A stretch of 25,898 nucleotides of DNA from CAZYQW01 sp964649825 (GTDB lineage Bacteria > Planctomycetota > B15-G4 > JADJEK01), in the NCBI GenBank assembly GCA_964649825.1, contig CAZYQW010000125.1, positions 1-25,898 on the forward strand, given 5' to 3'. The translations under genes were made by a program, and so were the position numbers. Of the stretch, positions 6,939 to 15,552 are shown piece by piece (the first letter of the stretch is position 1; every line of letters begins with the position of its first letter). Under the pieces are notes generated by a model. It was not told the DNA's origin, did not search any database, and saw nothing but the letters and a program-made list of their open reading frames with translations.

Positions 6939-8315
6939 TCACTCGGACTCGGGCTCCGCGATGCAGTAGAGAGAGCGGTCGCCGCGCAGGAAGAGCTCGC
7001 GGTCCACGAGCGCGGGAGACGCGGCGAAGACGTCGTCGAGGCGGTTCGTGGCGAGGACGGCCGGTTCCTCCGCGTGGCTGAGGACGACGGTGGTTCCGGC
7101 GAGATCGGCGACGTAGACCCGTCCCGCCGCTCCGACGAGGGACGCGTAGACGTTGTACAGATCGTCGATGCGCCAGGGGCCGTGCGGCTCGGCGCCGGTC
7201 GTGGCGTTCACGACCGACAGCACGTTCTGGTAGTGGCCGAGGACGTAGAGGGCGTCGTCGTAGAGGAGCGGCGACGGGACGTACGGCGTGCGCCGGCTCC
7301 GGAACCAGACGACCTGATCGGTGCCGGTGACGTCGCCCTCGGCCCCGTCGAGTCGAACCGCGAACAGCGCCTTGGTCTCGTAGCTGCTGCCGACGTAGAC
7401 CACGCCGTTCGCCGCGACCGGCGTGGCCACGACGTTGCTCGACAGACCGCCGCATTCCCAGATCACGCGCCCGTCCCGGAGGTCGTAGCCGCGCACGCGG
7501 CGCGTCCCGTTCACGATCGCCTGCGCCGTCCCGCCGTGCTCGACGATGATCGGCGACGACCAGGACGTCACCTCGTCGCGGTCGACGCGCCAGCGCGTCT
7601 TGCCGGTCCGCTTGTCGAGCGCGACGAGGAACGATGGTCCCTCGTGGTCCCAGTTGACGACGACCGTGTCGCCGAACAACGCCGGCGACGCCCCTTCCCC
7701 GTGCTTGTGCTTCGTCTCCATCCGGCCGAAGTCCCGCTCCCAGAGCTTGGCGCCGTCGAGGTCGAGCGCGAAGAGGCCGTTCGAACCGAAGAAGACGATC
7801 AGCACCTCGCCGTCCGTCACGGGAGACGCCGAGGCCAAGGTGCCGCTGCCGTGTCCGCCTGCGTGGGGCAAGGCTCGCCGGAGCTCGGTCTGCCAGGCGA
7901 TCTTGCCGGTCGCGCGGTCGACCGCGACGGCGACGAACGCGTGTCGTCGGGCGACCTCGACGTTGTCGTGCTCGGGCGGGACGTTGTAGGGCGCCGGTTC
8001 GACCTCCTCGCCGAACGGGACCGCCGTGGTCAGGAACACGCGGTCTCGCCAGACGATCGGCGAGGAGTGGCCGCGTCCCGGGATCTCCGTTCGCCAGCGG
8101 ACGTTCTCGGTCTCGCTCCAGCGAAGCGGAGGATCCGCGCCGGGCGCGACGCCCGTGCCGAGCGGCCCACGCCATTGCGGCCAGGACGTCGCGACGCGCT
8201 CGCCGCCGTCCTCGTCCTCGTCCGCGACGGCGTCGCCGATACCGACACCGACGGCTAGGATGGCCAGCCCGATGAGGCACGCAGACGTTCGGGTTCGCGG
8301 GAGCGCGAGCCGCAT
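6939..8315 (-). CDS. Exported PQQ-type beta-propeller protein
   Basis: The product is 458 residues, starting at the ATG at 8315 behind GGAGGAAG. An N-terminal signal sequence (about 1-31, ending GDAVA) is followed by an acidic spacer and then WPQWRGPLGTGVAPG, the usual opening of planctomycete PQQ-like propellers. Blades repeat the pattern of a strand, a glycine turn and a tryptophan: VDRATGKIAWQTEL, LDLDGAKLWERDF, LDKRTGKTRWRV and LRDGRVIWEC. This architecture is shared with BamB and quinoprotein dehydrogenases, but no dehydrogenase catalytic motif is evident, so a scaffold or binding role is more likely. It reads in the same direction as the VIT/VWA gene with a gap of about 212 bp. Confidence 0.88.
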   Translation of the reverse strand: MRLALPRTRTSACLIGLAILAVGVGIGDAVADEDEDGGERVATSWPQWRGPLGTGVAPGADPPLRWSETENVRWRTEIPGRGHSSPIVWRDRVFLTTAVPFGEEVEPAPYNVPPEHDNVEVARRHAFVAVAVDRATGKIAWQTELRRALPHAGGHGSGTLASASPVTDGEVLIVFFGSNGLFALDLDGAKLWERDFGRMETKHKHGEGASPALFGDTVVVNWDHEGPSFLVALDKRTGKTRWRVDRDEVTSWSSPIIVEHGGTAQAIVNGTRRVRGYDLRDGRVIWECGGLSSNVVATPVAANGVVYVGSSYETKALFAVRLDGAEGDVTGTDQVVWFRSRRTPYVPSPLLYDDALYVLGHYQNVLSVVNATTGAEPHGPWRIDDLYNVYASLVGAAGRVYVADLAGTTVVLSHAEEPAVLATNRLDDVFAASPALVDRELFLRGDRSLYCIAEPESE

Positions 8316-8365
8316 GGACTTCCTCCGGGAACGGCCCGCTCCGCTTCCGCGGCGCGGGCTATGGA

Positions 8366-8396
8366 GACTCGAGGGAAGACTCGAGGGAGACTCGAG
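8366..8396. repeat. Three tandem GACTCGAG motifs
   Basis: GACTCGAG occurs at 8366-8373, 8378-8385 and 8389-8396, separated by GGAA and GGA. Spacing is close to one helical turn (12 and 11 bp). The array lies between the divergent PQQ-propeller start (8315) and the small ORF at 8451. It could be a multi-copy operator upstream of the propeller gene or a short slippage repeat. Confidence 0.45.
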
Positions 8397-8450
8397 AAAC
8401 GACGAAGAAAACCATAAGGGCCCGAACCGGTTTCGGCGCCATGCATCCTC

Positions 8451-8687
8451 ATGAGCCAGCCGCCGCGTCCTCCCCTCGTCCGCCTCGCCGTCCTCGGGCT
8501 CCTCGTCGCGGCCGCGCCGGCCGTCGCGGTGGTCCGCGCCCAAACGGCGCCGGCCGAGTCCCCGCAGTTCGAGTCGTACCTCGCGCACGTCGCGGCCGCG
8601 GAGGGCGCGTTGCGGCACGGCGACGTCGGGGCGGTACGCCGCTGGCTCGACGCGGTGGCGCCCGCGGACCGACGTGAGCTCGAATGA
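8451..8687 (+). CDS. Short signal-anchor ORF, possible 5' remnant
   Basis: This 78-residue ORF has a hydrophobic segment (LVRLAVLGLLVAAAPAVAVV, about 9-28). A short stretch follows: YLAHVAAAEGALRHGDVGAVRRWLDAVAP. That stretch resembles the helical linker which, in planctomycete kinases and WD40 proteins, precedes an LRGWEW-type motif and a propeller. Here the frame stops right at that point, so it may be the leftover front of a larger gene, or a small membrane protein. No strong ribosome site is visible. It diverges from the PQQ-propeller gene. Confidence 0.35.
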   Translation: MSQPPRPPLVRLAVLGLLVAAAPAVAVVRAQTAPAESPQFESYLAHVAAAEGALRHGDVGAVRRWLDAVAPADRRELE

Positions 8688-8786
8688 GCAATCCATCGAG
8701 CCCTCTCTGCCAATATCGCTGACACACCGACCCCCCTTGGATTCAGTGAGGGCGCGCCGGAGAGCGACCCCGCAGCGCCCCACCTG

Positions 8787-8818
8787 CGCCCCGGCGATCC
8801 ACCAAGGACGCCGGGGCG
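8787..8818. terminator. 10-bp stem hairpin downstream of FG-GAP gene
   Basis: CGCCCCGGCG (8787-8796) and CGCCGGGGCG (8809-8818) are perfect reverse complements with a 12-base loop. It lies about 80 bp beyond the minus-strand stop at 8897 and 100 bp beyond the plus-strand ORF ending at 8687. It could serve both. No T-tract is present. Confidence 0.45.
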
Positions 8819-8896
8819 TGAGGACGTGAGCGGGTCGAGGAGCTCCTCCCACCTCCGGCGCGGGCCGTGGCCAACCCACCCACCCCTCGGCCGTTC

Positions 8897-10552
8897 CTAC
8901 TTCAGCCTGACCTCGTGCGCCTCCGTCACCGCCATCACGCCGTTCCCCGCGCTCCCTCCCGCGAAGCTGAACCCTTGCACCACCACGCTCACTCCCGCCA
9001 TCCCCGCCGGCACCTTGCCGACGAAGTCGTCGAAGCCTCCCGGCGGCAGGCCCGGCTGACCGAACAGGCTCTGGATCGAGTAGTGGATGAGGATCAGCGG
9101 AGCGCCGCTCAGCAGGTCGAAGTGGACCTCGTTCATGCCGGGGTCGGTCGGGACGCCGCCGGCAGTCGGGAGGAGCTGGGCGGCGACGAGGTAGTGGTAC
9201 GGATCGAAGGTTCCGTTCGGCGAGGTCAGCTCCACGCGGAGCCAGTCGCCGGCGTCCGCGAACTTCACGGGGTAGCCGTCGAGGCCGCCGTCGACGCCGG
9301 TCCGGAGCACGAGGTCCTCGCCGGTGCCCGGGTAGGGAGCGGTCTGGAAGACGGCGCCCGAGTAGGCCTTCGTGATGGGGATCTGCCCCGCGGGCCACTC
9401 GGTGACGACGAAGTCGGGGAGGCCGTCGCCGTCGACGTCCCGGCCGCCGTCCACCTCGAAGCCGATCGACGCTCCCTCGACGTGGGCGAGAACCGCGCCG
9501 TCGGCGCCGCTGCGGACCTGGACGTAGCCGATGATCGTGTGCGTGATCAGGGACGTGCGACCGGCGCCGACCAGGACATCCGGAGTGCCGTCGCCGTCGA
9601 AGTCGCCCGCCGAGGACACGGCCGTGCCGAGGTAGTCCTGCGCCTCGCCCGCGACCGTCAGCAGGATGGCGCCGGTCGCGCCGCTCCGGACCTGCACCTG
9701 GCCGCGGAAGTTCGGGCCGAAGCGCGGGCGGCCGATGGCGACGTCGTCCTTGCCGTCGCCGTCGACGTCGCCGATCCCCGCGACCGATCGGCCGAAGGAC
9801 CCGTTCGCGGTGAACGAGTGCAGCACCGCCCCGTCGGCGCCGGAGTAGACGCGAACGCGTCCGTCGGGTGACGTGCCGACCGTGGGGGCGCCCCCGACGA
9901 TCACGTCGTTCACGCCGTCGCCGTTCACGTCCCCCGCCCCGTCCACCGCGTTGCCGAACTCCTCGAACGGCGCACCGGGGAAGGTCATGAGGAGCGCGCC
10001 GTTCGCGCCCGACCGGACCTCTGCCTTGCCGGCCAGCGATCCGAACGTCGGCTCGTCGGGCGAGCCGATCACGAAGTCGCCCTTGCCGTCGCCGTTCACG
10101 TCGCCGACGCCGGCCACCGCGTGCCCGTAGATATTCGCGTTCAGCGGGCCGGGGACGGAGAGCAGCGCCGCCCCGGTCTGCCCGGAGAAGACGCGAACGG
10201 TCTGCGGATACGGCAGCGCTTCCGTGACGACGACGTCCTCGATTCCGTCCCCGTCGACGTCCCCCGCGGCGGCGAGCTCGGGGCCGAACAGGGCGCCGCC
10301 GGCGGCGAGCACGTGGATCGTCGATCCGTCCGCCCCGGAGAGGACGTGGGTGATCGTGCCGTGTCGCGCCACGTAGTCGGCTCGGCCGTCGCCGTTCACG
10401 TCCCCCAGGAGGGCGGCGTCGGGTCCGGTACCGATCCAGGTGGGACTGAGCTGGGACTCGTGCAGGGCCGTCGGCACCTGGGCCCAGGCGGCCGCGCCGG
10501 AGAGGAGCGAGAGGGGGAGCGCGTGGAGGAGGGGGTTCGAGCGGAGCTTCAT
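8897..10552 (-). CDS. Secreted FG-GAP (integrin-like propeller) repeat protein
   Basis: The product is 551 residues from the ATG at 10552, preceded by GAGGAA. A signal peptide spans about 1-24 (ending AAWAQ). Seven calcium-binding D-x-(N/D)-G-D-G motifs start at residues 51, 98, 151, 208, 262, 317 and 372, a period near 55, fitting a seven-bladed FG-GAP/integrin-alpha-type propeller. Each is preceded by a VRSG(A/S)xG or VFSGxxG strand. The last ~140 residues (from EDLVLRTGVDG) form a separate beta-rich module containing AGDWLRVELTSPNGTFD and VVVQGFSF. I recognise this as a recurrent tail of secreted planctomycete proteins. Likely an extracellular or cell-surface structural or adhesive protein; ligand unknown. 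Confidence 0.9.
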   Translation of the reverse strand: MKLRSNPLLHALPLSLLSGAAAWAQVPTALHESQLSPTWIGTGPDAALLGDVNGDGRADYVARHGTITHVLSGADGSTIHVLAAGGALFGPELAAAGDVDGDGIEDVVVTEALPYPQTVRVFSGQTGAALLSVPGPLNANIYGHAVAGVGDVNGDGKGDFVIGSPDEPTFGSLAGKAEVRSGANGALLMTFPGAPFEEFGNAVDGAGDVNGDGVNDVIVGGAPTVGTSPDGRVRVYSGADGAVLHSFTANGSFGRSVAGIGDVDGDGKDDVAIGRPRFGPNFRGQVQVRSGATGAILLTVAGEAQDYLGTAVSSAGDFDGDGTPDVLVGAGRTSLITHTIIGYVQVRSGADGAVLAHVEGASIGFEVDGGRDVDGDGLPDFVVTEWPAGQIPITKAYSGAVFQTAPYPGTGEDLVLRTGVDGGLDGYPVKFADAGDWLRVELTSPNGTFDPYHYLVAAQLLPTAGGVPTDPGMNEVHFDLLSGAPLILIHYSIQSLFGQPGLPPGGFDDFVGKVPAGMAGVSVVVQGFSFAGGSAGNGVMAVTEAHEVRLK

Positions 10553-10587
10553 CGGTCGGTTCCTCGGGTGAGGGGCTTCGATTCGCG

Positions 10588-10607
10588 CCGGCGGATCCGT
10601 CCGCCGG
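10588..10607. promoter_or_regulatory. 8-bp inverted repeat between divergent FG-GAP and kinase genes
   Basis: CCGGCGGA (10588-10595) and TCCGCCGG (10600-10607) are perfect reverse complements around TCCG. The site is in the 143-bp gap between the divergent starts at 10552 and 10696. It could be an operator or, in the minus-strand transcript, a leader hairpin ahead of the FG-GAP ribosome site. Confidence 0.3.
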
Positions 10608-10695
10608 ACCGCACCCAGGTAAGCTCGGAGCCGTTTCCTTACGGAGATTCCCGTCTTTTCTCGGGCGCCGCGGCGCGGCCCCGCCGGAGCCGGAC

Positions 10696-12486
10696 GTGAC
10701 CGACGACGACCCGATGGTCGCGAACGAGATCCTCCTCCGCGTCCTCGAGGACCGGGAGCGCGGGGTGCTCCCGGACCTTCGGGACTACCTCCGCCGGTTC
10801 GCGGGGCACGAGGCGCTGGTCCGGCGGGAGTGGGCGGCGCTGGGGCTGGACGGCGACGCGGCCGACGGGCCAGGAGCGCCGGTCCGGGCGGCGGGACGCG
10901 ACGCGCTCGGGCGGTACCGCCTCCACCGGGAGCTGGGGCGCGGCGGGCAGGCGGTCGTCTTCGAGGCGGTCGACGAGCGCCTCGGCCGGCGCGTCGCGCT
11001 GAAGGTGTTCCAGCCGCGCGGCGGCGTTCCGCTCGGGGACGCGCTGCGGCGCTTCCAGCGCGAGGCGGAGCTGGTCGCGAGGCTCGATCATCCCGCGATC
11101 TGCCCGGTGTACGACGTCGGTCACGAGGACGGGCGGGTCTACATCGCGATGCGGCTCCTCGCCGGCGTGCCGCTCTCGCTCCTCGCCGCCCCCGACGGTG
11201 GGCTCGGGTCCCGGGCGGGAGTCGAGCCGCTCCCGCCGCCGGGGCCGGCGCGGCTCCCCCGCGTGCTCCCATGGTTCGCGCGCATCGCCGACGGCCTCGA
11301 CGCGGCGCATCGGGCGGGAGTGGTGCACCGCGACGTCAAGCCGAGCAACGTGCTCGTCACCGCGGAGGGGCCGGTGCTCGTCGACTTCGGCCTGGCGAGG
11401 GACGACGAGGGGGACCGGGAGCACGTCGTGACACGGACGGGCGACGTGCTCGGCACGCCCGCCTACATGGCGCCGGAGCAGATCCTCGGCGAGCCGCTCG
11501 ATGCGCGCGCGGACGTGCATGCGCTGGGCGTGTCGCTGTACGAGTGCATCACGGGGCGGCGACCGTTCGAGGGACGGTCCGCGGAGAGCCTGTTCCGCGC
11601 CGTGCTCGCGACCGAGCGACCCTCGCTCGGGACGTCGCTGTCCCTCGGAGGGGACGATCTCGTCGCCGTGCTCGAGACCGCGCTGGCCCGCGAGCCGGCC
11701 CGCCGGTACGAGTCGGCCGCCGCCCTCGCGGACGACCTCCGGGCGCTCGCCGCCGGGCGTCGCGTCGGCGTCCGGCGGGCGACTCCGTCGGAGCGTGTCG
11801 TCCGGTGGATCGCGGGTCATCCCCGCGAGAGCGCGCTCGCGGCCGCGCTCCTCGCGGGCACCCTGGCCCTCACGGGGACGGCGGGAGCGTTCGTCGCGCG
11901 CTGGCCCGCGTGGAGGCTCGGACGCGAGCAGGCGGAGCGGGACGCCGTGGAGTCGCGTCTCGCCGAGGCGTACAGCGCGCTCCTCGACGGGGCTCCCGCC
12001 GTCGCGCTGTTCCAGGCGCTGTTCTCGGACGGGGAGCGTTCGCCCGAGGTGCGCGCCGGCCTCGCGCTCGCGCTCGACCGGGACGGCCGACGGGAAGAGG
12101 CGCTTCGCCTGCTCCCGACGGGCGACGACGAGGGGACGTCACCGGGGCTCGCCGACGTCCGCGACGCGATTGCGGACGAATTCTCCTTCGTCCGCTCGCC
12201 GCCCGCTGGCGACCCGGTGGACCATTTCCTGCGCGGCGTGCTGGCATCGGTCGACGCCGCGCCGCGGGGGCGCGACGCGTTCGATGCGCTCCGCCGTGCG
12301 GCCCGCGAGGCTCCCGAGGCGCGGTGGCTGTTCGACGCGGCGCTCGCTCGGGCGGCGTGGAGCGGCGGCGGGCCGGCCGAGGCGCGGCTCGCGGCGGAGA
12401 TGCTCGCCGTCCGCTGGCCCGCCCGGGCCGAGGCGGCGGAGTGGGCGCGCCGCCTGGAGACCCGGCGCGAGAGGGAGGACGGATGA
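10696..12486 (+). CDS. Membrane-anchored Ser/Thr protein kinase (first of tandem pair)
   Basis: The product is 596 residues from a GTG start; an in-frame ATG six codons later is an alternative. The N-terminal ~65 residues are a helical segment with LPDLRDYLRRFAGHEALVR, as seen ahead of many planctomycete kinases. The Hanks-type kinase domain (about 73-355) is complete: GRGGQAVVFE (81-90), ATP-site K103, HRDVKPSN with D213, DFG at 230-232 and APE at 259-261. One membrane segment lies near 380-400. A helical, alanine-rich extracytoplasmic part of about 190 residues follows, with no clear domain. The stop overlaps the next kinase's start as ATGA, so the pair is translationally coupled. It diverges from the FG-GAP gene. 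Substrates and signal are unknown. Confidence 0.93.
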   Translation: MTDDDPMVANEILLRVLEDRERGVLPDLRDYLRRFAGHEALVRREWAALGLDGDAADGPGAPVRAAGRDALGRYRLHRELGRGGQAVVFEAVDERLGRRVALKVFQPRGGVPLGDALRRFQREAELVARLDHPAICPVYDVGHEDGRVYIAMRLLAGVPLSLLAAPDGGLGSRAGVEPLPPPGPARLPRVLPWFARIADGLDAAHRAGVVHRDVKPSNVLVTAEGPVLVDFGLARDDEGDREHVVTRTGDVLGTPAYMAPEQILGEPLDARADVHALGVSLYECITGRRPFEGRSAESLFRAVLATERPSLGTSLSLGGDDLVAVLETALAREPARRYESAAALADDLRALAAGRRVGVRRATPSERVVRWIAGHPRESALAAALLAGTLALTGTAGAFVARWPAWRLGREQAERDAVESRLAEAYSALLDGAPAVALFQALFSDGERSPEVRAGLALALDRDGRREEALRLLPTGDDEGTSPGLADVRDAIADEFSFVRSPPAGDPVDHFLRGVLASVDAAPRGRDAFDALRRAAREAPEARWLFDAALARAAWSGGGPAEARLAAEMLAVRWPARAEAAEWARRLETRREREDG

Positions 12487-15437
12487 TCCCCTCGCCGGTG
12501 GAGTCGAGCCACGTCGGGCCCTACCGCCTCCTGCGGCTCCTGAGCGCGGGCGGACAGGCCGAGGTCTTCCTGGCCGAGGATCCTCGTCTCGGCCGTCGCG
12601 TCGCGCTGAAGGTGTTCGACCTCGGAGGGGACGATCGCGCCGCGGCGCGGCTCGAGCGCGAGGCGCGCGCGCTGGCGAAGGTCGAGCACCCCGCGATCTG
12701 TCCGGTGTACGAGGTGGGAGACGACAAAGGGTGCCGGTTCCTCGCGATGAAGTACGTCGACGGGGAGACGCTGGCGACGGTGATCGGCCGCGCTCGCGCC
12801 GGTGGCTCTGTTCTCGGTGAGCGGGAGATCGCGAGCCTCTTCGCCGCGCTCGCGCGCGGACTGCAGGCGGCGCACGACGCCGGTCTCGTCCACCGCGACG
12901 TGACGCCGGCGAACGTGATGGTCGCCGCCGGCGGCCGGCCGGTGCTGATCGACTTCGGTCTCACCGCGGACGACGACGACCCGGCGCTCCTGACGCGGAC
13001 CGGCGACGCGCTCGGAACGCCGGCGTACCTGGCGCCCGAGCAGCTCGGCGAGACGCGCCGGGTCGACCACCGGGCCGACGTCTTCTCGCTCGGCGCCTGC
13101 CTCTACGAGGCGCTGACCCTCGAACGACCGTTCGTCGGCGCGACGCGCGAGGCCCTCCAGCACGCGATCCTGTTCGACGAGCCGCGGCCGCCGGGGCAGG
13201 GAGCCGGCCGGATGGCCCGCGAGCTCGCGGCGATCGCCTTCCGCGCGCTGGAGAAGGTCCCGGCGCGGCGCTACGCCACGGCGGCTGAGATGGCGGAGGA
13301 CCTCGAGGCGGCGCGGGACGGGGGACACGTGTCGGCGCGGCCGCCGACCGCGCTCTCCTTGCTCGCGCGGCGCGCGCGCCGCCGACCGGGATGGACGGCC
13401 GCGGGTGGGGCCGCGCTGCTCGTGCTCGCAGCTCTCCTCGCGGCCGGCGGCTTCTGGATCGGCGCGCGCGACGAGGTCCTGCGTGGCGAGCACGAGGCGC
13501 GCTACCGCGAGCTCTCGTCCTGGCTCGAGACCGCGTTCCTGGAGCTCGGCGAGGGATCGACGGTGCGCGCCGCGGAGGCGTTCGAGCGCGTGCTGTCGAC
13601 CGACGACGCGCCCGACGTGGCGGTGATCGGACTCGCCGTCGCCGCGCTCGAGCTCGGGCGAGCCGCCGATGCGTGGGCCGCGCTCGAACGGCTCGGCCCG
13701 TCGGAGGCGGGGCGCGGCGTCCACGCGCTTCGCGCGGAGGCCCTTCGCCGACTCGGCCGCGAGCCTCCGCCCGGCGACGTCGACGAACTCGCGTCGAACG
13801 CGCTCGACGCCTTCGCGTTGGGGTTGAACGCCATGCGTCGCGGGCACCGCGGAGACGCCGCCGCGTTCGCCGAGGCGCAGGAGGAATTCGAGCGCGCGAT
13901 CTTCCTCTCCCGCACGCCGCTGCCGTACCACTACCTCGAGCTGGCGCACGCGGCGGCTCACGCGGACGACGCACCGCTCGCGGTCGAGGCCGCGGACGTC
14001 CTGGTGCGCCGGTGGCCCGACTGGCCGTCGGCGAGGTTTCGGGCCGGCGTGGCCCACGCGGAGGCCGATCCGCTCCGGGCGCTCGACGACCTCCGGCGCG
14101 CGCGCGAGCTCGCGCCCCGGTCGGTCCCGATCCTGACGAACCTCGGCGCGACCCTGGCGCGGGCGGGGCGGATGGCCGAGGCGCGACCGCTCCTGGAGGA
14201 GGCGCGCGAGGCGGCGCCGTCCGATCCGTTCGTCACGTTCAACCTCGGCAAGGTGCACGACGCTCTCGGCGACCCGGGCGGCGCGAACGAGCTGCTCGAG
14301 GCGACGCTCTTGCTCGACCCCGCCTTCGAGCCCGCGCGGCACCTGCTCGTCTTCCGGCGCTTCGCGGAGGGTCGGACGGACGAGGCGCTCGCGCACCTCG
14401 ACGCGGGAGCGGAGCGCGCGCCGGACGCGGCGAGGGCGGACGTGTTCCGGGTCCGGGCGGCGCTCGCCCGCGGTGAGCGCGACGCGGCGCGCGAGGCGCT
14501 CGACCGCGTCCGGACGTCGCCGCCGAGGACGCCGTCGTCCCTGCAGCCCCTCGCGCAGGACTTGCTCCGGCACGGTCAGACGGAGGAGGCGGCGGAGGTC
14601 TGCCGCTGGTTGGTCGAGGCGACGCCCCGGTCGAGCGCGGCGTGGCTGCTCCTTTGCGACGCGGAGGCGAACTGCGGGCGCGTGGACCGGGCGCTCGCGG
14701 CGGCGCGGCGGGCCGCCGACCTCGCGCCGCACGACGCGAGCGTGCTCTTCAAGTTCGGCGCTGTCCTCCAGTACGTCGACCAGCCCGAGGAGGCGGCGGC
14801 CGTGCTTCGCGCCGCGGTCGCGCGCGCGGAGCAGCCGGAGTTCCTCTGCAACCTCGGGCTCGCGCTCCGTTCGCTCGGGCGCCTCCGCGAGGCGGTCGAG
14901 ACGCTCGAGCGCGCTCACGAGATCGGGACCGCGCGCCCGCGGTGGCCGTTCCCGAGCGCGCAGTGGCTCGCGCAGGCGAAGGAAGACCGCGAGCGCCAGC
15001 TCGCGGCCCTGGCGGCGGCGTCGCCCGCGGAGGGCGCGTCGCTTCCTTCGTCCGCCGAGGCGTTCGACCTCGTGCGAGCGGCGGAGTCGGAGGGCGACTG
15101 GCGTCGTGCGGCGGATGGGTTCGCGGCGCTGCTCGCCTCGGGCGACACGCTCGAGGTCCCGCCGAGCGCGCGATCCGCGGCGATCCGGGCCGCGGCGCGC
15201 GCGTTCGCCGAAGACGGCGAGGTGCAGTTCGCGATGCGCGCCCTCGGGTGGCTCGAGCGCGATCTCGAGGAGCGGCGTGCGGTGGCGTCGCCGGGCCTTC
15301 CGTGGCTGCTCGCGTGGTGGCAGGAGGATCCGGCGCTGGCGGCGATCCGGGACGAGGCGCTCGGAGGGCGGGCTCGTCGCGTGTGGGAAGGGGTGCAGGC
15401 GCTGCGACGGGAGAGCACGCGGGGAGGGCCGCCGTAG
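12483..15437 (+). CDS. Ser/Thr protein kinase with TPR-rich C-terminal region
   Basis: The product is 984 residues from the ATG at 12483, which overlaps the upstream kinase stop. Kinase domain (about 13-280): glycine loop LSAGGQAEVFL, K43, catalytic-loop D139, DFG at 157-159 and APE at 184-186. The catalytic loop reads HRDVTPAN, with threonine replacing the usual lysine two residues after the aspartate; this variant occurs in bacterial kinases and need not abolish activity. A membrane segment covers about 305-326. The remaining ~650 residues are helical repeats of TPR type, for example ILTNLGATLARAGRMAEARP, VTFNLGKVHDALGDPGGANE and EFLCNLGLALRSLGRLREAV. These probably form a protein-binding scaffold on the far side of the membrane. 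The gene converges on a sigma factor gene, a pairing common in planctomycetes. Confidence 0.92.
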   Translation: MIPSPVESSHVGPYRLLRLLSAGGQAEVFLAEDPRLGRRVALKVFDLGGDDRAAARLEREARALAKVEHPAICPVYEVGDDKGCRFLAMKYVDGETLATVIGRARAGGSVLGEREIASLFAALARGLQAAHDAGLVHRDVTPANVMVAAGGRPVLIDFGLTADDDDPALLTRTGDALGTPAYLAPEQLGETRRVDHRADVFSLGACLYEALTLERPFVGATREALQHAILFDEPRPPGQGAGRMARELAAIAFRALEKVPARRYATAAEMAEDLEAARDGGHVSARPPTALSLLARRARRRPGWTAAGGAALLVLAALLAAGGFWIGARDEVLRGEHEARYRELSSWLETAFLELGEGSTVRAAEAFERVLSTDDAPDVAVIGLAVAALELGRAADAWAALERLGPSEAGRGVHALRAEALRRLGREPPPGDVDELASNALDAFALGLNAMRRGHRGDAAAFAEAQEEFERAIFLSRTPLPYHYLELAHAAAHADDAPLAVEAADVLVRRWPDWPSARFRAGVAHAEADPLRALDDLRRARELAPRSVPILTNLGATLARAGRMAEARPLLEEAREAAPSDPFVTFNLGKVHDALGDPGGANELLEATLLLDPAFEPARHLLVFRRFAEGRTDEALAHLDAGAERAPDAARADVFRVRAALARGERDAAREALDRVRTSPPRTPSSLQPLAQDLLRHGQTEEAAEVCRWLVEATPRSSAAWLLLCDAEANCGRVDRALAAARRAADLAPHDASVLFKFGAVLQYVDQPEEAAAVLRAAVARAEQPEFLCNLGLALRSLGRLREAVETLERAHEIGTARPRWPFPSAQWLAQAKEDRERQLAALAAASPAEGASLPSSAEAFDLVRAAESEGDWRRAADGFAALLASGDTLEVPPSARSAAIRAAARAFAEDGEVQFAMRALGWLERDLEERRAVASPGLPWLLAWWQEDPALAAIRDEALGGRARRVWEGVQALRRESTRGGPP

Positions 15438-15463
15438 GGGTCGCAGAGGGGGTCGAGGTGTGG

Positions 15464-15477
15464 GCGCCGGCCGGCGC
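15464..15477. terminator. G+C palindrome after kinase gene
   Basis: GCGCCGGCCGGCGC is a perfect 14-bp palindrome 26 bp beyond the kinase stop at 15437. As RNA it would form a five-pair stem with a four-base loop. It lies between the convergent kinase and sigma factor genes. A weak terminator is possible; there is no T-tract directly after it. Confidence 0.25.
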
Positions 15478-15552
15478 CGGGGAAGACTCGCGCTTCTGTG
15501 AGGGCGGGGGCCTCCGGGCGTCTCGTTCTCCTCCCTGCTCTCCCCTGCTCTC

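Noticed and set aside
11817..14918. 1033-codon minus-strand open frame across both kinases
   Set aside because: It is antisense to two kinases with all motifs in order, and is Arg/Glu/Leu-rich with no recognisable domain.
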